Source of the DNA: Maylandia zebra
Taxonomy: Eukaryota > Chordata > Actinopteri > Cichliformes > Cichlidae
Assembly (NCBI RefSeq): GCF_041146795.1
Contig: NC_135185.1
Coordinates: 28,827,529 to 28,891,528 of the forward strand
DNA length: 64,000 bases
Direction: 5' to 3'
This document shows positions 25,601 through 37,592 of this stretch, one piece after another. The notes below the pieces were generated by a model, which did no database searches, was not told where the DNA came from, and was given only the letters and a program-made list of their open reading frames with translations. The position numbers were made by a program, and so were the translations under genes. Within the stretch, counting starts at the first letter, position 1. Every line of letters begins with the position of its first letter.

Positions 25601-28600
25601 GCGGAGAAATGGGCTTTCGCTGGTGAGCCAGGTACACTAGAGCCTTTGGACGCACAGTGCTTTTTTATTTTCTGTTGTCTTTCTTCTCCACCTAATAAAT
25701 ACTTTCACATAAACAGGTGTACTACTACCAGGATGTAAAGTGCAGGGACGAGATGTACGATAAGGATATAGTCATGCTTCAGGTTGGTGTCAGTCGGGCA
25801 TTAACACTTCTTTAATGCCAGTTTTTAATGTTTTAAATGCAAACGGCGTGATGATGTCATACGTCCCTCATCATTTCTATTACAGATAGCTGCTTCCAAA
25901 ATGGACCCCAACCACTTCCTCATTCTGGTCTTGTTGAGATTTGAGCTCTTTGATTATTTTAATAGAAGTTGTTCAAGCAAAGACCAGGCAAGCTCCACAT
26001 GAATAATCATCCAGTAAAAAAACGTCGTGCCACCAAACGTGTTAATGAAACGCAGCTTCTTTTACAGGACGAGTTGACGCAGTGGAACCGTTTAACAGAA
26101 GAGATGCTCTACCTGCTGATCGCCATCATTGGTAAACTGTCAAAAGTCTCCTGATCAAATTGAGATATTTCTTAATTCAGTTAAAAAACCTAAAAAAGTA
26201 TCTGAACAGTGCTGTCTCTTCAGGTGAGCGCTATGTCCCCGGGATCAGTCAGTTGACCAAAGAGGATGTGACAATGAGGGAGGTTATCCACCTGCTGTGC
26301 ATTGAGCCCATGGCTCATAGTAGCCTGGTCAAAGCCCTGCCAGAGAACGTATGCTTCAAAAAGCTTCATTTCTGAATTATATGTTTCATTTTGTGGTGTT
26401 TAGTTGGGAGGATAAATGACAAAGGTGATGTTTTTTCTTTCTAGGAAAGCCATGAAACAGGCTTGGAGACAGTTATCACCAAAGTTGCCACTTTTAAGTA
26501 TGTAAACCCCCAGAAAACAGATTGAGTTTTGCCTTAATAGTAAATTTCACGAGTTCGTAATCTCTGTGTTCGGTTTTTGCTTTTAGAAAACCAGGAGTGT
26601 CGGGACATGGGTTATACGAAGTGAAAAAAGAACATCTAGTAGAGTTCAACCCATTCTTCTACCATTACTCAAGATCCCAGCATAGCAAGGTAGACCAGCG
26701 CCTTCAATTAAATTGACAGTGTCTGTTGACTATATTTGGTTAATTGGTTATATTACACTTCTTTCAGGCAGAAGAGTCTCAGAAGAAAAGGAGAGCTCAG
26801 GAGGGCAATGATAAAGGTGACTGACCCTCCACTCTGTCACCAAATGTCTCTGGAGATTGGTTGGTAATTTCATCGGCTCTAATAACATTGCCCCCGCTTG
26901 TGTCTGTGCTCAGCTCTTCGTCCGCCGGTGCCCCCAGCCTTTTGTTCAGACTTTTCTTATATAGTGCAACTCCTCTGCTGTGACATAATGGTCCACATCC
27001 TGAGAAACGTCCTGCAGAGAGCTGCAGAAGACCGGCCAACACACTGGACGGAAGCCATGATCCAGAGGGTACAAATTACATTTTCCCTCCCGAGATCTAC
27101 CCTATTTCTCAATACAAATGTAGCAACAAAATTAACTCCTTTATCACACAGGCGCTGCACCTGATTGGCCAGGCATTGCTAGAAGAGAAATCACAGCTTG
27201 AGGATGTCACTGCGGAGGAAGTGACCTTTGATTTCAGCCTAAAGGCTCGTTGTGAGTGGAAAAATGAGCTTTGTTGTCTCTTTGAAATCGTGTAATTACT
27301 TTTTGAGAAGTAAAATCCCTGTTCCTCTTTTTCAGTAATGGGTGCAGAACATGGCAAGTCAGTGTTCCTCTTGTTGTCCAAGATTAAGACTTTGCCTTCT
27401 CTGGAAGCGCAAAAAGACATGATTAAATGGGTTCTACAGGTAGGCTATTCACTTACTATTCATTAAAGATATTGTTACATAATGTTAAATCAGTAGTTAT
27501 CATGTTTCAGGACAGGACAGTTTTATAATTTTATAACACTGTTTTTCTTCTAGATGTTTGAGGTTGTCAAGTGCCTTAGAGAGAACTCCAGTCCAACAGT
27601 GTCCATGAGCATGGAAACAGCCAAGCCAGAAGAGGTAAACTAAAACTTAAGTGACTTAAAATATATCTTTGAGTTAAATCATTCTGACTTCTGGTTTGTT
27701 GATCCAGAGTGCTCAGGACAAAGAAAAAGCAGAGCGGAAAAGGAAGGCAGAGGCGGCTAAGCTCCACCGACAGAAGATAATGGCCCAGATGTCAGCAATG
27801 CAAAAGAACTTTATTGAGTCAAATAAGATGCTGTATGACAACATGCCTGAAAGTGGAACACAGGGAGAAACTGTAGCGTCCACTGGGGAGTGAGTACAGC
27901 CTTTCCATAACACCTCGTAGTTGTATTTCAATGACTTAAAAGTGAGGGTTTAAACGAAATAATTTTCACCTAATGTAGTTTGATTTATTTCTCCAGCTGT
28001 GCCACAGAGCAGAGGGAGCTATGCGTAGCTGTTGGGCCTCACCGAGGGTCCACTCCGGCTGACAGGGAGGTACTGACCTGCATTCTTTGCCAGGAGGAGC
28101 AGGAGGTGATGGCTCAGGCTCCAGCCATGGGACTCGCTGCTTGTGTCCAGAGGTCCACAGTGCTGACACAGTGCAGAGGAAAGATACCAAGCAGCAGAGC
28201 AGATGGTCAGGCTCCATTCACTGATCATACTATTTTACTTTGTGAGATTCAGATTTAACTTATACGTTGTCTTGTGGTTATCACTTAAAGGGCCGGGAAC
28301 ATCATATCCCCTCTTTATGTCTCCGGATCTGGCTGTGGGGACCCACACTGGCAGCTGCGGACATGTCATGCATGCCACATGTTGGCAAAAGTAAGTCACT
28401 AGGGAACAAATTTGACTAATTTTGCCTCTTAACTAAAGTTCGGTGTAACTCACGTACAGGTGTCATTTCCTCTTTTTTAACAGATACTATGAGGCAGTCC
28501 AAAATACAACCAGGAACCGGCTCCATGCTGAATTGATCATTGATCTGGAGAATGGAGAGTACTTGTGCCCCTTGTGCAAGTCTCTGTGCAATACTGTGGT

Positions 28601-31600
28601 ACCTCTGATCCCATTAGAACCCCTCACATTTGACTAGTAAGCCCATCCTCTTACTCCCAGCCAGTCTGCAGTACTTTGATTATCTGTGCAAATGTAAAGA
28701 AGTCATTTGCATGTTTGTTTTCTGTGTGTAGTGAAAACGCAGCGATAATTGGAGAGCATTTGACGCTGCCTCGTTGGATCCAGATCCTCTCTGCTAGGAT
28801 TAAAGGACTCCAGTCAATCGCTCAGGATAATGGTAAGAATAGAACCCAGAATACAGTTATCGCACACTATACTGGTTTGTAGTGTCACACATGTAAAACT
28901 GATCCACCAATGAACAAAAGTCCACATTTCGATGTGTAACACCTGCCATATTCACATGTGAGTAAGATGTTGATATGCTCTTAGTGTGTTGATGTGAACC
29001 AGAGTAATAGGAAAAATTGGCTTTATTTGGTGAGGAGTTGAATGCTTGCAGGAAAACAGCTGCAGAAGGTGTTTTAATTTGCACACAGTCTGGATTTTAC
29101 TAGAAGCCACTACGGAGTAGTCTTGGCTTCCATACGTTTTTCTTGTTATTCGTGAACCTCTAATAACACACCACACAGTGCAACCGATGATTGTTCTCTC
29201 CTGCTTTTTTTCTTGCAGACCGTAACACAGAAGGCAGTAGTAGTAATGGTAGCACTGGGCTGTGTGGCGAGGGCCAACCAGACTTTAGATCTATTCTGAG
29301 CTATGGAGTGCAAGAATCGTGAGTGCACCTCTCTCTGCCTTTATTACCTCTGCCAAGGAGGTTTTGCTTTTGGTAGCTTTTGTGTGCATGCAAGTGCGTC
29401 ACTCTTTCTGTCTGTAAACACTTAGCTCAAATCAATTCTTATAAAGCTGTTAAAAATCCATTAAAATTTGGCTTCTATTCACCAATATGACATATGACCT
29501 TTGACCTGTCCTCCAAGGTGAATAGATTGATCCATACAAATTATGTCAAGTATATGTCAAATGGGTTTGAACAGTATAAGTAACAGAAACGTGCACTTTG
29601 CACATAAAGTAAAGTTTAAAATGGTGCGCTTGTTATTTTCTTTTCTAAATTTTGTGCTGTTTGTTGTTTCTAGGAGAAAGTTTTCAGACAGCATTACAGA
29701 GATGCTGGTTGTGTGCGCCACCACAGTCCACAGGGTTGGACTGAAGACTGCGCCCAATGAGCTGTGCCCCCGTGTTTCCATTATGGCCTGGAACACATGT
29801 GCCTTCACTATTCAGGCCATAGGTACTGCATCTGTTGGCTTTTGTCACTCCTTTCCTTTGCATGTATTCATGTGCGCAGGTCTTAAAATTGCAAATCTTC
29901 ACAGAAAACATACTGGAGCAGGAGGGCAAGCCGCTATTTGGGTCCTTACAGAACAGACAGGTACTCAGTAGTGAACAATTGATGTAGTTCTTTTAGTGTA
30001 GGGGGTTTCTGTGAAAGTTGTGTGAAATGCTTCTCTTTTAGCTTGCAGGCATGAAGGCCATTGTTCAGTTTTCAGCAACGCAGGGACTTAAGAGCTCTCA
30101 GGCAGTCATCCAAAGGCACTTCACTGATATGTTGGGAGGTATGTGGTCATCAGAGAAACTTCAGGCTGGTTAGACTTGTGACTGTGTAGTTTAACTGTCC
30201 TTTCTCTCTTCTCAGTCTTGTTACCAGTCATGAGCAGAAAGAACACACCTTCTCTTCTAGAGGTGGATTTGTTCCATCTTCTGGTAGGTGTCTCTGAAAG
30301 AAACTGCTCTTACATATTAGTCTGAGCAAATGCTTCATGCTAATACATTAGATTAATACAATAAATGTATTATGTTAAGTGCAATAAAAACAGATTCCAA
30401 TTGAAAATGAACATGAACTCCAGAAGATGTAAGACTGTAAAGAGGAAACATGATGGTGGAGATTTTATTTTCTGTTGATTGAGAAACTATAGACAACCCT
30501 CTGAATTTTTACTAAAATTGAAGAGATTATGTCTTTAAGAAACAGGTGTGTGATGGTTTTATAACGCTTGGATGTTTTGTCAGGTTGGATTGGTGCTATC
30601 GATACCCTCGCTTTATCAAGAGGAGACTGTAGACTTACAGCCATCTGCTGTCAGCGCTGCATACAATCACCTGCATATCTTGCATTTGGTGACCATGGCT
30701 CATGTGCTGCAGATCCTCTTGTCTTCTGCAGGTACAAAATCACAGACCCCCGCCCCCAAAATAATGTGATCTAATAACACCACTGTTAGCTACCACTTAG
30801 GGAGCTAGCCAGTAGTAAGAGATAATTGGAGTGATTATGATGATTAAATAATTGGTTTGTTTGTGCAGACGTCCCTGCAGCAGGGGATGGACAGGAGACG
30901 AAGGAGGAGAGAGCAGCAGCAGAGTTGTACTCTGCAGTGTCACAACACACGGGAAGGTGAGTGTTTTTCAAACACCTGCTTAAAGCACATTAGCATGATT
31001 GTATTTTTCCATACATATTTTTTATGGACATCAAAAAAAGAAAAAACTTTGACAGCCACTAAACTTAAGCAAAAACGAATCTCCTTTCTTAATGCTAATT
31101 TATAATTTAAATGTCTGCTATTAGTCACAAAAATGCATTTGTGGCAGGTGTCAGGAGGTTTTGATGTATTGGACAGTAAGACCGTCAGAGTTGGATAAAT
31201 ATTTTTAACTCATAATTTGACAAGAATGGCTATTACCTGTTTATAATGGGAACAAATACTTAGTTTCAGCCTTTTTCATGGTGAATTCTCAGATATTTGA
31301 CAGCTTATTTTGTGGTTTTCTCATCAGGCTCCTTCCAGATGTTTCTGGCAGCTCTTTAGTAGAAAGAGTGAAGACAGGAATTGCACCATTCTTGCGTTGT
31401 GCTGCTCTCTTTTTCAATTGCCTTACAGGAGTACCTCCTCCAGAGGAGCTTTTTAGCATTTCTGGTAGGTTTCAGTGTAGTAGTGTCAGAATTTTATTGC
31501 ATTTTGGAATTCAGAAGAGGAAGTTTTGTGCATTCATGCTGACATTTTATGTCTTGTGCAGTTGATTCTCAAGAACAGATGGAGGCACTATGCAGTTACC

Positions 31601-33177
31601 TGGCGCTACCCTCCAATGTGTTTCAGCTTTTCCACGATCACAGAGAAACTGTTAGTCCACTGCTTCAGAGGTCGGAGAAAACACTATTGCATCTTACACT
31701 AGTTCCCAGTGAAGTCAGTAGTTTTGTAACTTATTATTTCTTGTTATTTCTTAGGTGGTGTGGGAGCCCAGTTGTAACCAAAGCCCTGAAAGGCAAAATC
31801 CAGACAGTCAGGTAGACTTTGGGTCTTTTATTATTTCAACATAGATTTTAGTTTTATTGAAACCCTACAGTTGGCCAATAAACTCACTCTTTCAACAGAT
31901 ACCCCAGGAAAAGGAATCGATTGATTGAACTTCCTGAAGATTACAGTACTCTCCTCAATCAAGCCAGCTATTTCAAGTAAGTAAGGAGTCCTCTCATTTG
32001 ACATCTTCTAGTTCTCTTCTGTCCATCCTTTCTCACTCGTCTGCATCATGTCCTCAGGTGTCCAAAATCCACCGATGATGAGAGGAAGCATCCGACTTTA
32101 TGTCTCTTTTGTGGGGCTATGCTGTGCTCTCAGAGCTCCTGTTGTCTCAGTCAGCTGGAAGGGGAGGACGTGGGGGCTTGCACTGCCCACGCTGCGACCT
32201 GTGGAGCAGGAGTGGGGATGTTCCTCAGGTTAATCAGTCACACGGCACATTTTACATTAGTAGAATTGTATTTCAAGCCCAGAATTAGTTTGTCTTTTGG
32301 GTTTACTTTTTTTTTTCTAACTGAATCACATTTTGTTTAATGATAACAGGATAAGAGAGTGTGAAATTGTGCTGATGGCCAGTCGGACTCGAGGGAGCAC
32401 GTATCCCGCTCCGTACTTGGATGATTATGGGGAGACTGATCCTCATCTTGGGTAAGAACCTATTCAGTTTATTTGTAGTATTACTTCTGTATTTTTAGAC
32501 TTAAACTCTACTATATAATACAGACTGGAGGATGTACTCAAGGTCAGCTGTTTGGCTTTGTCAGACAATTTTTACAGCTTGTGCCATCTATGAAAAGGTA
32601 GATGGATGATGTTGCTCGTAGGGGCAATGTACAGCAATACTGTGGCTAATGTAATTGAAACTTTGGTGTCACTTGTAGACTTGAATGTTGAAGCTAAAAC
32701 TGTTGCCATTGTAGACTTCAAAAATGCATTTATTTGAGCTTTGTTGCAGATCTCAAATTCATAATTATGTGCTGATCAAAACTTGATCGCACAGTGATAG
32801 CACATTCTCACAGTAGACCCCGATGAGCAACTTGCAGTTCAAGCCCAACACCTGGGCAGCTTTAACCTATAATACTACCTTCATGCACTTTCAGATTTGC
32901 ATAAGCATTAAGTTTTTTTTATGACATAAAGAAGTGGTTTACACAGCTACGAAGTATGACTACATTTTTTTTGTCATACCAGTGAAATACTGGGTTTGAG
33001 AAACCCTTGAATGCATTTGTTTCTCTGTGTTTTAGACGGGGTAATCCGTTGCACCTTTGCCCAGAGCGTTACAGGAAGCTAAACCAGCTGTGGCAGCAGC
33101 ACTGCATCCTGGAAGAAATCGCCCGCAGCCTGGAGGTGGTCAACGTTATGTTTGCTTTTGAGTGGCAGATGTTGTGA
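16629..33177 (+). CDS. ubr1: E3 ubiquitin ligase UBR1 (N-recognin)
   Basis: Recognises destabilising N-terminal residues and ubiquitylates the substrate with a UBE2A/B-type E2. I trace 47 exons, the number I recall for human UBR1, giving 1740 aa (human 1749). Starts-ends: 16629-16673, 18973-19229, 19700-19778, 20168-20278, 21344-21471, 21556-21694, 21792-21854, 21942-22065, 22953-23060, 23346-23434, 23518-23616, 24365-24522, 24608-24707, 24855-24983, 25089-25269, 25354-25406, 25521-25631, 25717-25782, 25886-25987, 26068-26131, 26224-26348, 26445-26497, 26587-26689, 26768-26816, 26914-27068, 27152-27251, 27336-27439, 27554-27634, 27708-27889, 27997-28205, 28291-28390, 28484-28636, 28732-28832, 29219-29318, 29674-29822, 29905-29960, 30042-30138, 30216-30283, 30584-30731, 30869-30956, 31328-31464, 31562-31670, 31755-31811, 31899-31976, 32058-32228, 32350-32451, 33036-33177. 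The UBR box spans about residues 86-156 (CGRVF to YCSKHD) with its Cys/His zinc ligands. The RING starts at about Cys1081 ([10 protein letters not shown]) and includes [13 protein letters not shown]. The UBR-box wording [15 protein letters not shown] is UBR1-like rather than UBR2-like. Exon 4 could instead end six bases earlier. Confidence 0.96.
19385..19622. mobile_element. Degraded hAT-like MITE in ubr1 intron 2
   Basis: The left end ATCAAACTCATTTTAC and the right end AAGTTTGACACACCTGAC are imperfect inverted repeats. Inside lie GGACCGGACCA and AGTGGGCCGGATTGG, the typical interior of a common fish hAT-derived repeat known to me from memory. No coding capacity and no clear target duplication remain. 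Confidence 0.5.
23846..24035. repeat. Dispersed teleost repeat, front part
   Basis: The words TTTATATAGCGCCAAATCA and AGCACCTTTATATTGTA, then a purine-rich GGGAGGAAGAGAGAAAG tail, match the front part of the repeat whose rear part I place at 4270-4450. It lies in ubr1 intron 11. Confidence 0.55.
24040..24260 (-). mobile_element. Tc1-like transposase fragment
   Basis: On the minus strand the frame reads [11 protein letters not shown], then [10 protein letters not shown], the conserved C-terminal part of Tc1 transposases around the third catalytic acidic residue. Only some 70 codons remain, in ubr1 intron 11 next to another repeat. Confidence 0.75.
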
Positions 33178-33468
33178 TGACTGCTCCAGCTGTGTGACCG
33201 GCCGATACCGAGCACGGCCCCTGTGCTCCCAAGACACATGCACGCACACGACACACACAAGCAATCAACCCAAACCCTTCTGTAATCAGAAAAGCCTGTT
33301 TCATCATAAATGAGTCTCCTTTGGAATCCAGAGAGGGGGGGGGGGGCAGTCAAAATGGATAGAGGGTGATTGTTGTTGATTAATCCCAAGTCGCCTTGTT
33401 TCAGTTTGATTGTCTGCTGTGAGGATGAGTTTCTCCCAGAGTAATGTTATTTGCAAAGAAGCTCATTC

Positions 33469-33474
33469 AAATAA
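33469..33474 (+). terminator. ubr1 poly(A) signal
   Basis: AATAAA about 290 bp past the ubr1 stop, giving a short 3' UTR. Confidence 0.7.
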
Positions 33475-35678
33475 AGAAGAGCATCAGACACACACTAACA
33501 CGTTTCTGTTATCACTTCATGTGTTTTTTTTCTTAATGATGCTGTGAATTTTCTGCGTTCTCTCTCTTTGTGTTAGAACTTATGATTTGTGATAAGTTAT
33601 AATTGTTCAAAGATGCGGTTTCCAAGCACATTCATGTGGAAAACTTTAGCCTTTTTCGGAGATCCTATCCATTTTTGCCTTTGACCCTTTATTATGTAGA
33701 ATTCCTCAAATAATTAAACCTTAACCTACTGACACCTTTACTTATAAATAGACACATGTATAATGGGCAAAACGTATATAGAATAAACATCATTTTCAAG
33801 ATTGCTTCAAACAGATTGAGTATTCTCAGAAAAGTATACGGGAATCTGTCTCAGTGACTTCCTCATATCCTGTCCTTAGATGCACCAGTTTTCTGAATTT
33901 CAGCCATTCTTATAGTTACATAACTCTCACATCTGTGCTTACTTACCTTCAGAATTGTGAAATTAATTATATAGAGGGAATTCAAATACAATATGATATT
34001 GCAAGATTGCTTTTAGAAAAAAAGTTTTATTAAGCTTTATTAAGCTTGTAATCAAAAATTATTGGATGACCTGTTGTGCGACACATTGTCAACCTTTATC
34101 ATTTGATGTTGACTCTACATTATCTGAGTTTTAGTTGTCAATGATCAATTGCAGTGTTTTATTTAAGAGGAAAAAAATCTTTTTTTAAATCCCAGTGTAT
34201 GGTTTCAGGTACTCCATTTTATTTCTGTCATTTCACTTAGCAAATGTGTGAATATATAATTTCTTCCTTTTTTGTTGTTGTGTTGTTTGACTTCATGATT
34301 TCCAGGCTGTGGAAATAAAGACACAAGACAATCTGTAGGTAGTCTGTTCCATAGCTCTGAATGGGGTTTAAAAACAACAACAGACCCAACAACAGTAGTG
34401 TCCAAGATTAGAATAAATCATTGTAAAAAGGAATGTGCTCTCGATTAAAGTTAACTGCTTTAAACGGTTATTCTGAAGTTGCACTCAAACTGTTCATTCT
34501 TTTAAGAAAAGGACAACAAAAACGTATTCTTGCTATAATAAGTGACTTCCCAGTTTTGTTGTTGGAGAAAGGAAGGAAGAGCAGATCACATCAGCAAGGC
34601 TTCTTTTCAGAATTCAAAGTCCTCAAGTGGACAGTTTATTGTCAAACTTTTTGTAGCTCATCCCAGCAAAGTTTATATTTGAGCATTAAAACCTGGTGAC
34701 ATTGCTGAGGCACGAGAGAATCGTAGCAGTGGCTTAAATATTCTAAAAAAAAAAAAAAGTAGTTAAGAATTTCTCATGGATTTCTGTCTGCTGAGCTACT
34801 TATGTGAAAACAAAGTACTGTTTAATATTCGCTATCCTTGTAACAACTTTGCTAATGCAGTTAGGCAACTCAGGGAAAAGGGCACACAAAAGATCCAATA
34901 TTGGTACTACTAGTCTAAACACAAACTAGTCACTACAGATCTTTAATTGTGAAATGTAATTTGTGAGCTTTCGCTTTTCTTGCTGTAAATCAAACTTCTG
35001 AGTGGGTTTTCTGGCATGCTCAGATGAAATCATGGGAAACAAGAACAGGTGCTTGAACTTCTAACCCATAGTTGTCTTCATCAAATAATAAATATAAGTA
35101 CATTTTGATTCCAGTGTTGCAACTGACGGGTGTACAGAGTCTTTTTTTGCAAAAACCACATGTTACACAGGCAACAGATGTCATTTGTAAACAGTAGATT
35201 AAAGCACAAGTAATCTTACAGAAAAATAATAGAAATGTATGCAGACTGGTGACAAATTAAAGGAATTTAAAGTGAGGAAATGTGGTGGCTTTGTTATACT
35301 GAGGAGAACATTTGGTTAGCATGGTGTGGGTCCTGTGAACCCTTCAGAAAAGTTATGAGGATGGTTTTGGCTCAGTCCACATTATATGAGGGCTCAGTGA
35401 ATGGATTGATTTGGGTGGAAATTATGTCACCAGGCCTCTATCAATTTTTTTATATGACCATCATATGATCATCGAAACACAAATTGACTTGACTTAAATT
35501 ATGGTGTTGATATTAAAATTCTATCATTTAGGGTTCATATATATTTTCCACAAACAAAATTCCCATTCCATCGCCACAGGTACAGAGATAAGAATTCACC
35601 AATGTAATGTGTATACGTTTCAAGGCCCTTTGTGGGCTTCAGGAATGTCATCCATTGAAGTCTTTTGAGTGAAAAAGT
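33475..35678. other. Intergenic and prph2l 3' UTR
   Basis: No coding exon seen. The right part is the likely prph2-like 3' UTR on the minus strand; candidate signals are TTTAAT near 34822 and TTTATT near 34635 (ATTAAA and AATAAA on the minus strand). The left part carries no recognisable repeat. Confidence 0.35.
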
Positions 35679-37592
35679 TCAACTGTCTTCAGTTATTTGC
35701 TTTGGTGGAACATTGTCAGGACCATAGTGTGCTTTTGAGGTGGAGGGGACGTTAATGTTGGGGTCTCCATTAGTGGCTGTGTCTATCTGGTTACCCTTGC
35801 CAAGGCTCTTGATGATATTCAGGTTCATGCGGGCAGTTTCCATGAAGCTGTTTTCCAGCAGCCAGCCATCTGATTCGGAGTTGGGGTCTCCCTGTCTCAG
35901 GACATTTTCCAGAGAAGTCTGGAGGTAACGAACCCCGGTCAACACTGATAGCTGAAACGACAAGAGACCCCTATTGACTGGCTCGCTCATAGAAATAAAC
36001 ACAAAGCATGATGCAAAGATGTTAAAGTGGCTGAAAAAGTTAATCAGATTTTGTGTAGTTTCCCTTTAAACCTACCAACTCCGACTTGTGTTTCCTCACC
36101 TCAAATAACCAGGTGATGAGGACTGTGAGGCCGATGGACTGCATAATGTGTATGTAGTACTCCAGCAGCGCCTGTCGACACCCTTTCATCCAAAGGTTTA
36201 GCTCCTCCGTCTGGTGCTCGTAGTTGAAGTGTGCAGAGTTGTTGGTGATCTGCTGCTGGATGCAGGGCCGGGGGGAGTTGATGTTGCAGCAGCTGAATGG
36301 GACTCCATTCAGTAGGAACTTTCCATCCACGTTACTCCTGATTCGGCTAAAGCCAGAAAAACAAAGTTTAGAATTTCCCTTAATAGATCAGTGCTTCTGT
36401 GATCAGATTTTAAATGTGATGATTGTTTGGGAGTATATTTTTTATATATTTAGACAGTATTTTATTGTTATACTGTGCTGATCTGTGCTTCCTGCCATGC
36501 CCATTTTTTCTGCCCATTTTCAGTGTTACTGAATATCTATAGCACAGTGTAAGAAATTATATATATATATCATTATCAAATATGATGCAGGGAAATTATA
36601 ATGAACTAAAACCCAACTAAAAATTCAAACTAGAAGGGAAAAAACATTTTATTTGACTAAAATAACGATAAAAACTAAGTGAAATGATTGTGAACTTGCA
36701 AAACTAACTAAAATGAAATGAAAAAACAAAGATGAACTATCCTTAGTTTTAATATATGTTAGCTTGGTAAAAAAAAATTGTCAAAATTTGTTTTGTGAAG
36801 TTTTAAAGGACGCATTTATTTAGACTTTAGGTGTCTACAAGATTGTGAGTCAACCCCTATCAAAACGCTGATGCTAAACTGAATTAAAATGAGAAAATAC
36901 AGAACTACAACAACTCTGTTGTTTCTTTCTCTGTTTGCCATTTGAACACGGCCTCTTAAATACGAATGCACTTTACCAAAATAGCACCCTGTTTCTGCAG
37001 TTTGTACTTACTCCACCACCTCTTTTTGGGACATATCCAGGTAACGGTTGCTTATCCACTGAATTTGAAACCAGTCCTTATAACCGTTGTTTCCACAGCA
37101 CTGAAACTGCATCTGCAGCATGTCCACGGTGCGCTTTAGGAAGCAGCGTCCTGGTGTGTCTGTGTCCTTATAAAACCTCATGGCCTCTGTCAGTCCCAGG
37201 TTCAGAGACTCTTCCAGTTCCCAGTGCATGCAGTAACACATCAGAGCCCCTACCAGCACACAAAAGGTGAAGAAGAAGGTGCATATGATGTAGGGCAGCA
37301 TGATCAACTTCCAGCGCAAAAACTTGGTGGTGTCCACACAGTCGTAGCAGATTTTCCCACCCAGGAAGTTTATGGCACAAGCGATGAGACCCACAGCTAT
37401 AAGCGTGTTGGGAACATACTGGATGTCCCTCTCAGCCATCACCTCTCCTTGTTTATGGAGCTCCACCTTGAGGAAGAGGCCTAGGCTGAACAGGATGGCC
37501 CCCGTAACTACCGAGATCCAGTTTAGGATCCAGAGCACCTGGGCCAGCTTGTCTCTTTTGGTCTTGGTAAACTTAACTCTTAAGACTGCCAT
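35679..37592 (-). CDS. prph2l: Peripherin/RDS-type tetraspanin
   Basis: Photoreceptor outer-segment tetraspanin that shapes disc rims. Three CDS exons (37592-37012, 36346-36100, 35951-35679) give 366 aa, the three-exon plan and size of PRPH2 (human 346). Four membrane segments are visible near residues 17-41, 61-80, 98-121 and after LEYY in exon 2. The large D2 loop carries [17 protein letters not shown] and PFSCCN. Cys150 in DTPGRCF is at the position of the human intermolecular disulfide Cys. The sequon NNSAH matches the human glycosylation site. ROM1 is unlikely because those D2 stretches follow peripherin. I choose the lost-in-mammals paralog prph2l over prph2a/b because ubr1 is the neighbour, while PRPH2 neighbours UBR2 in human; that symbol is inference. 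Confidence 0.88.

Noticed and set aside
16629-33177. UBR2 instead of UBR1
   Set aside because: UBR-box and RING wording follow UBR1 ([30 protein letters not shown]); the peripherin neighbour alone does not outweigh that.
36590-36770. AT-rich stretch with repeated AACTAAAA words in a prph2l intron
   Set aside because: Looks like a simple or very old repeat, but I could not define ends or family.
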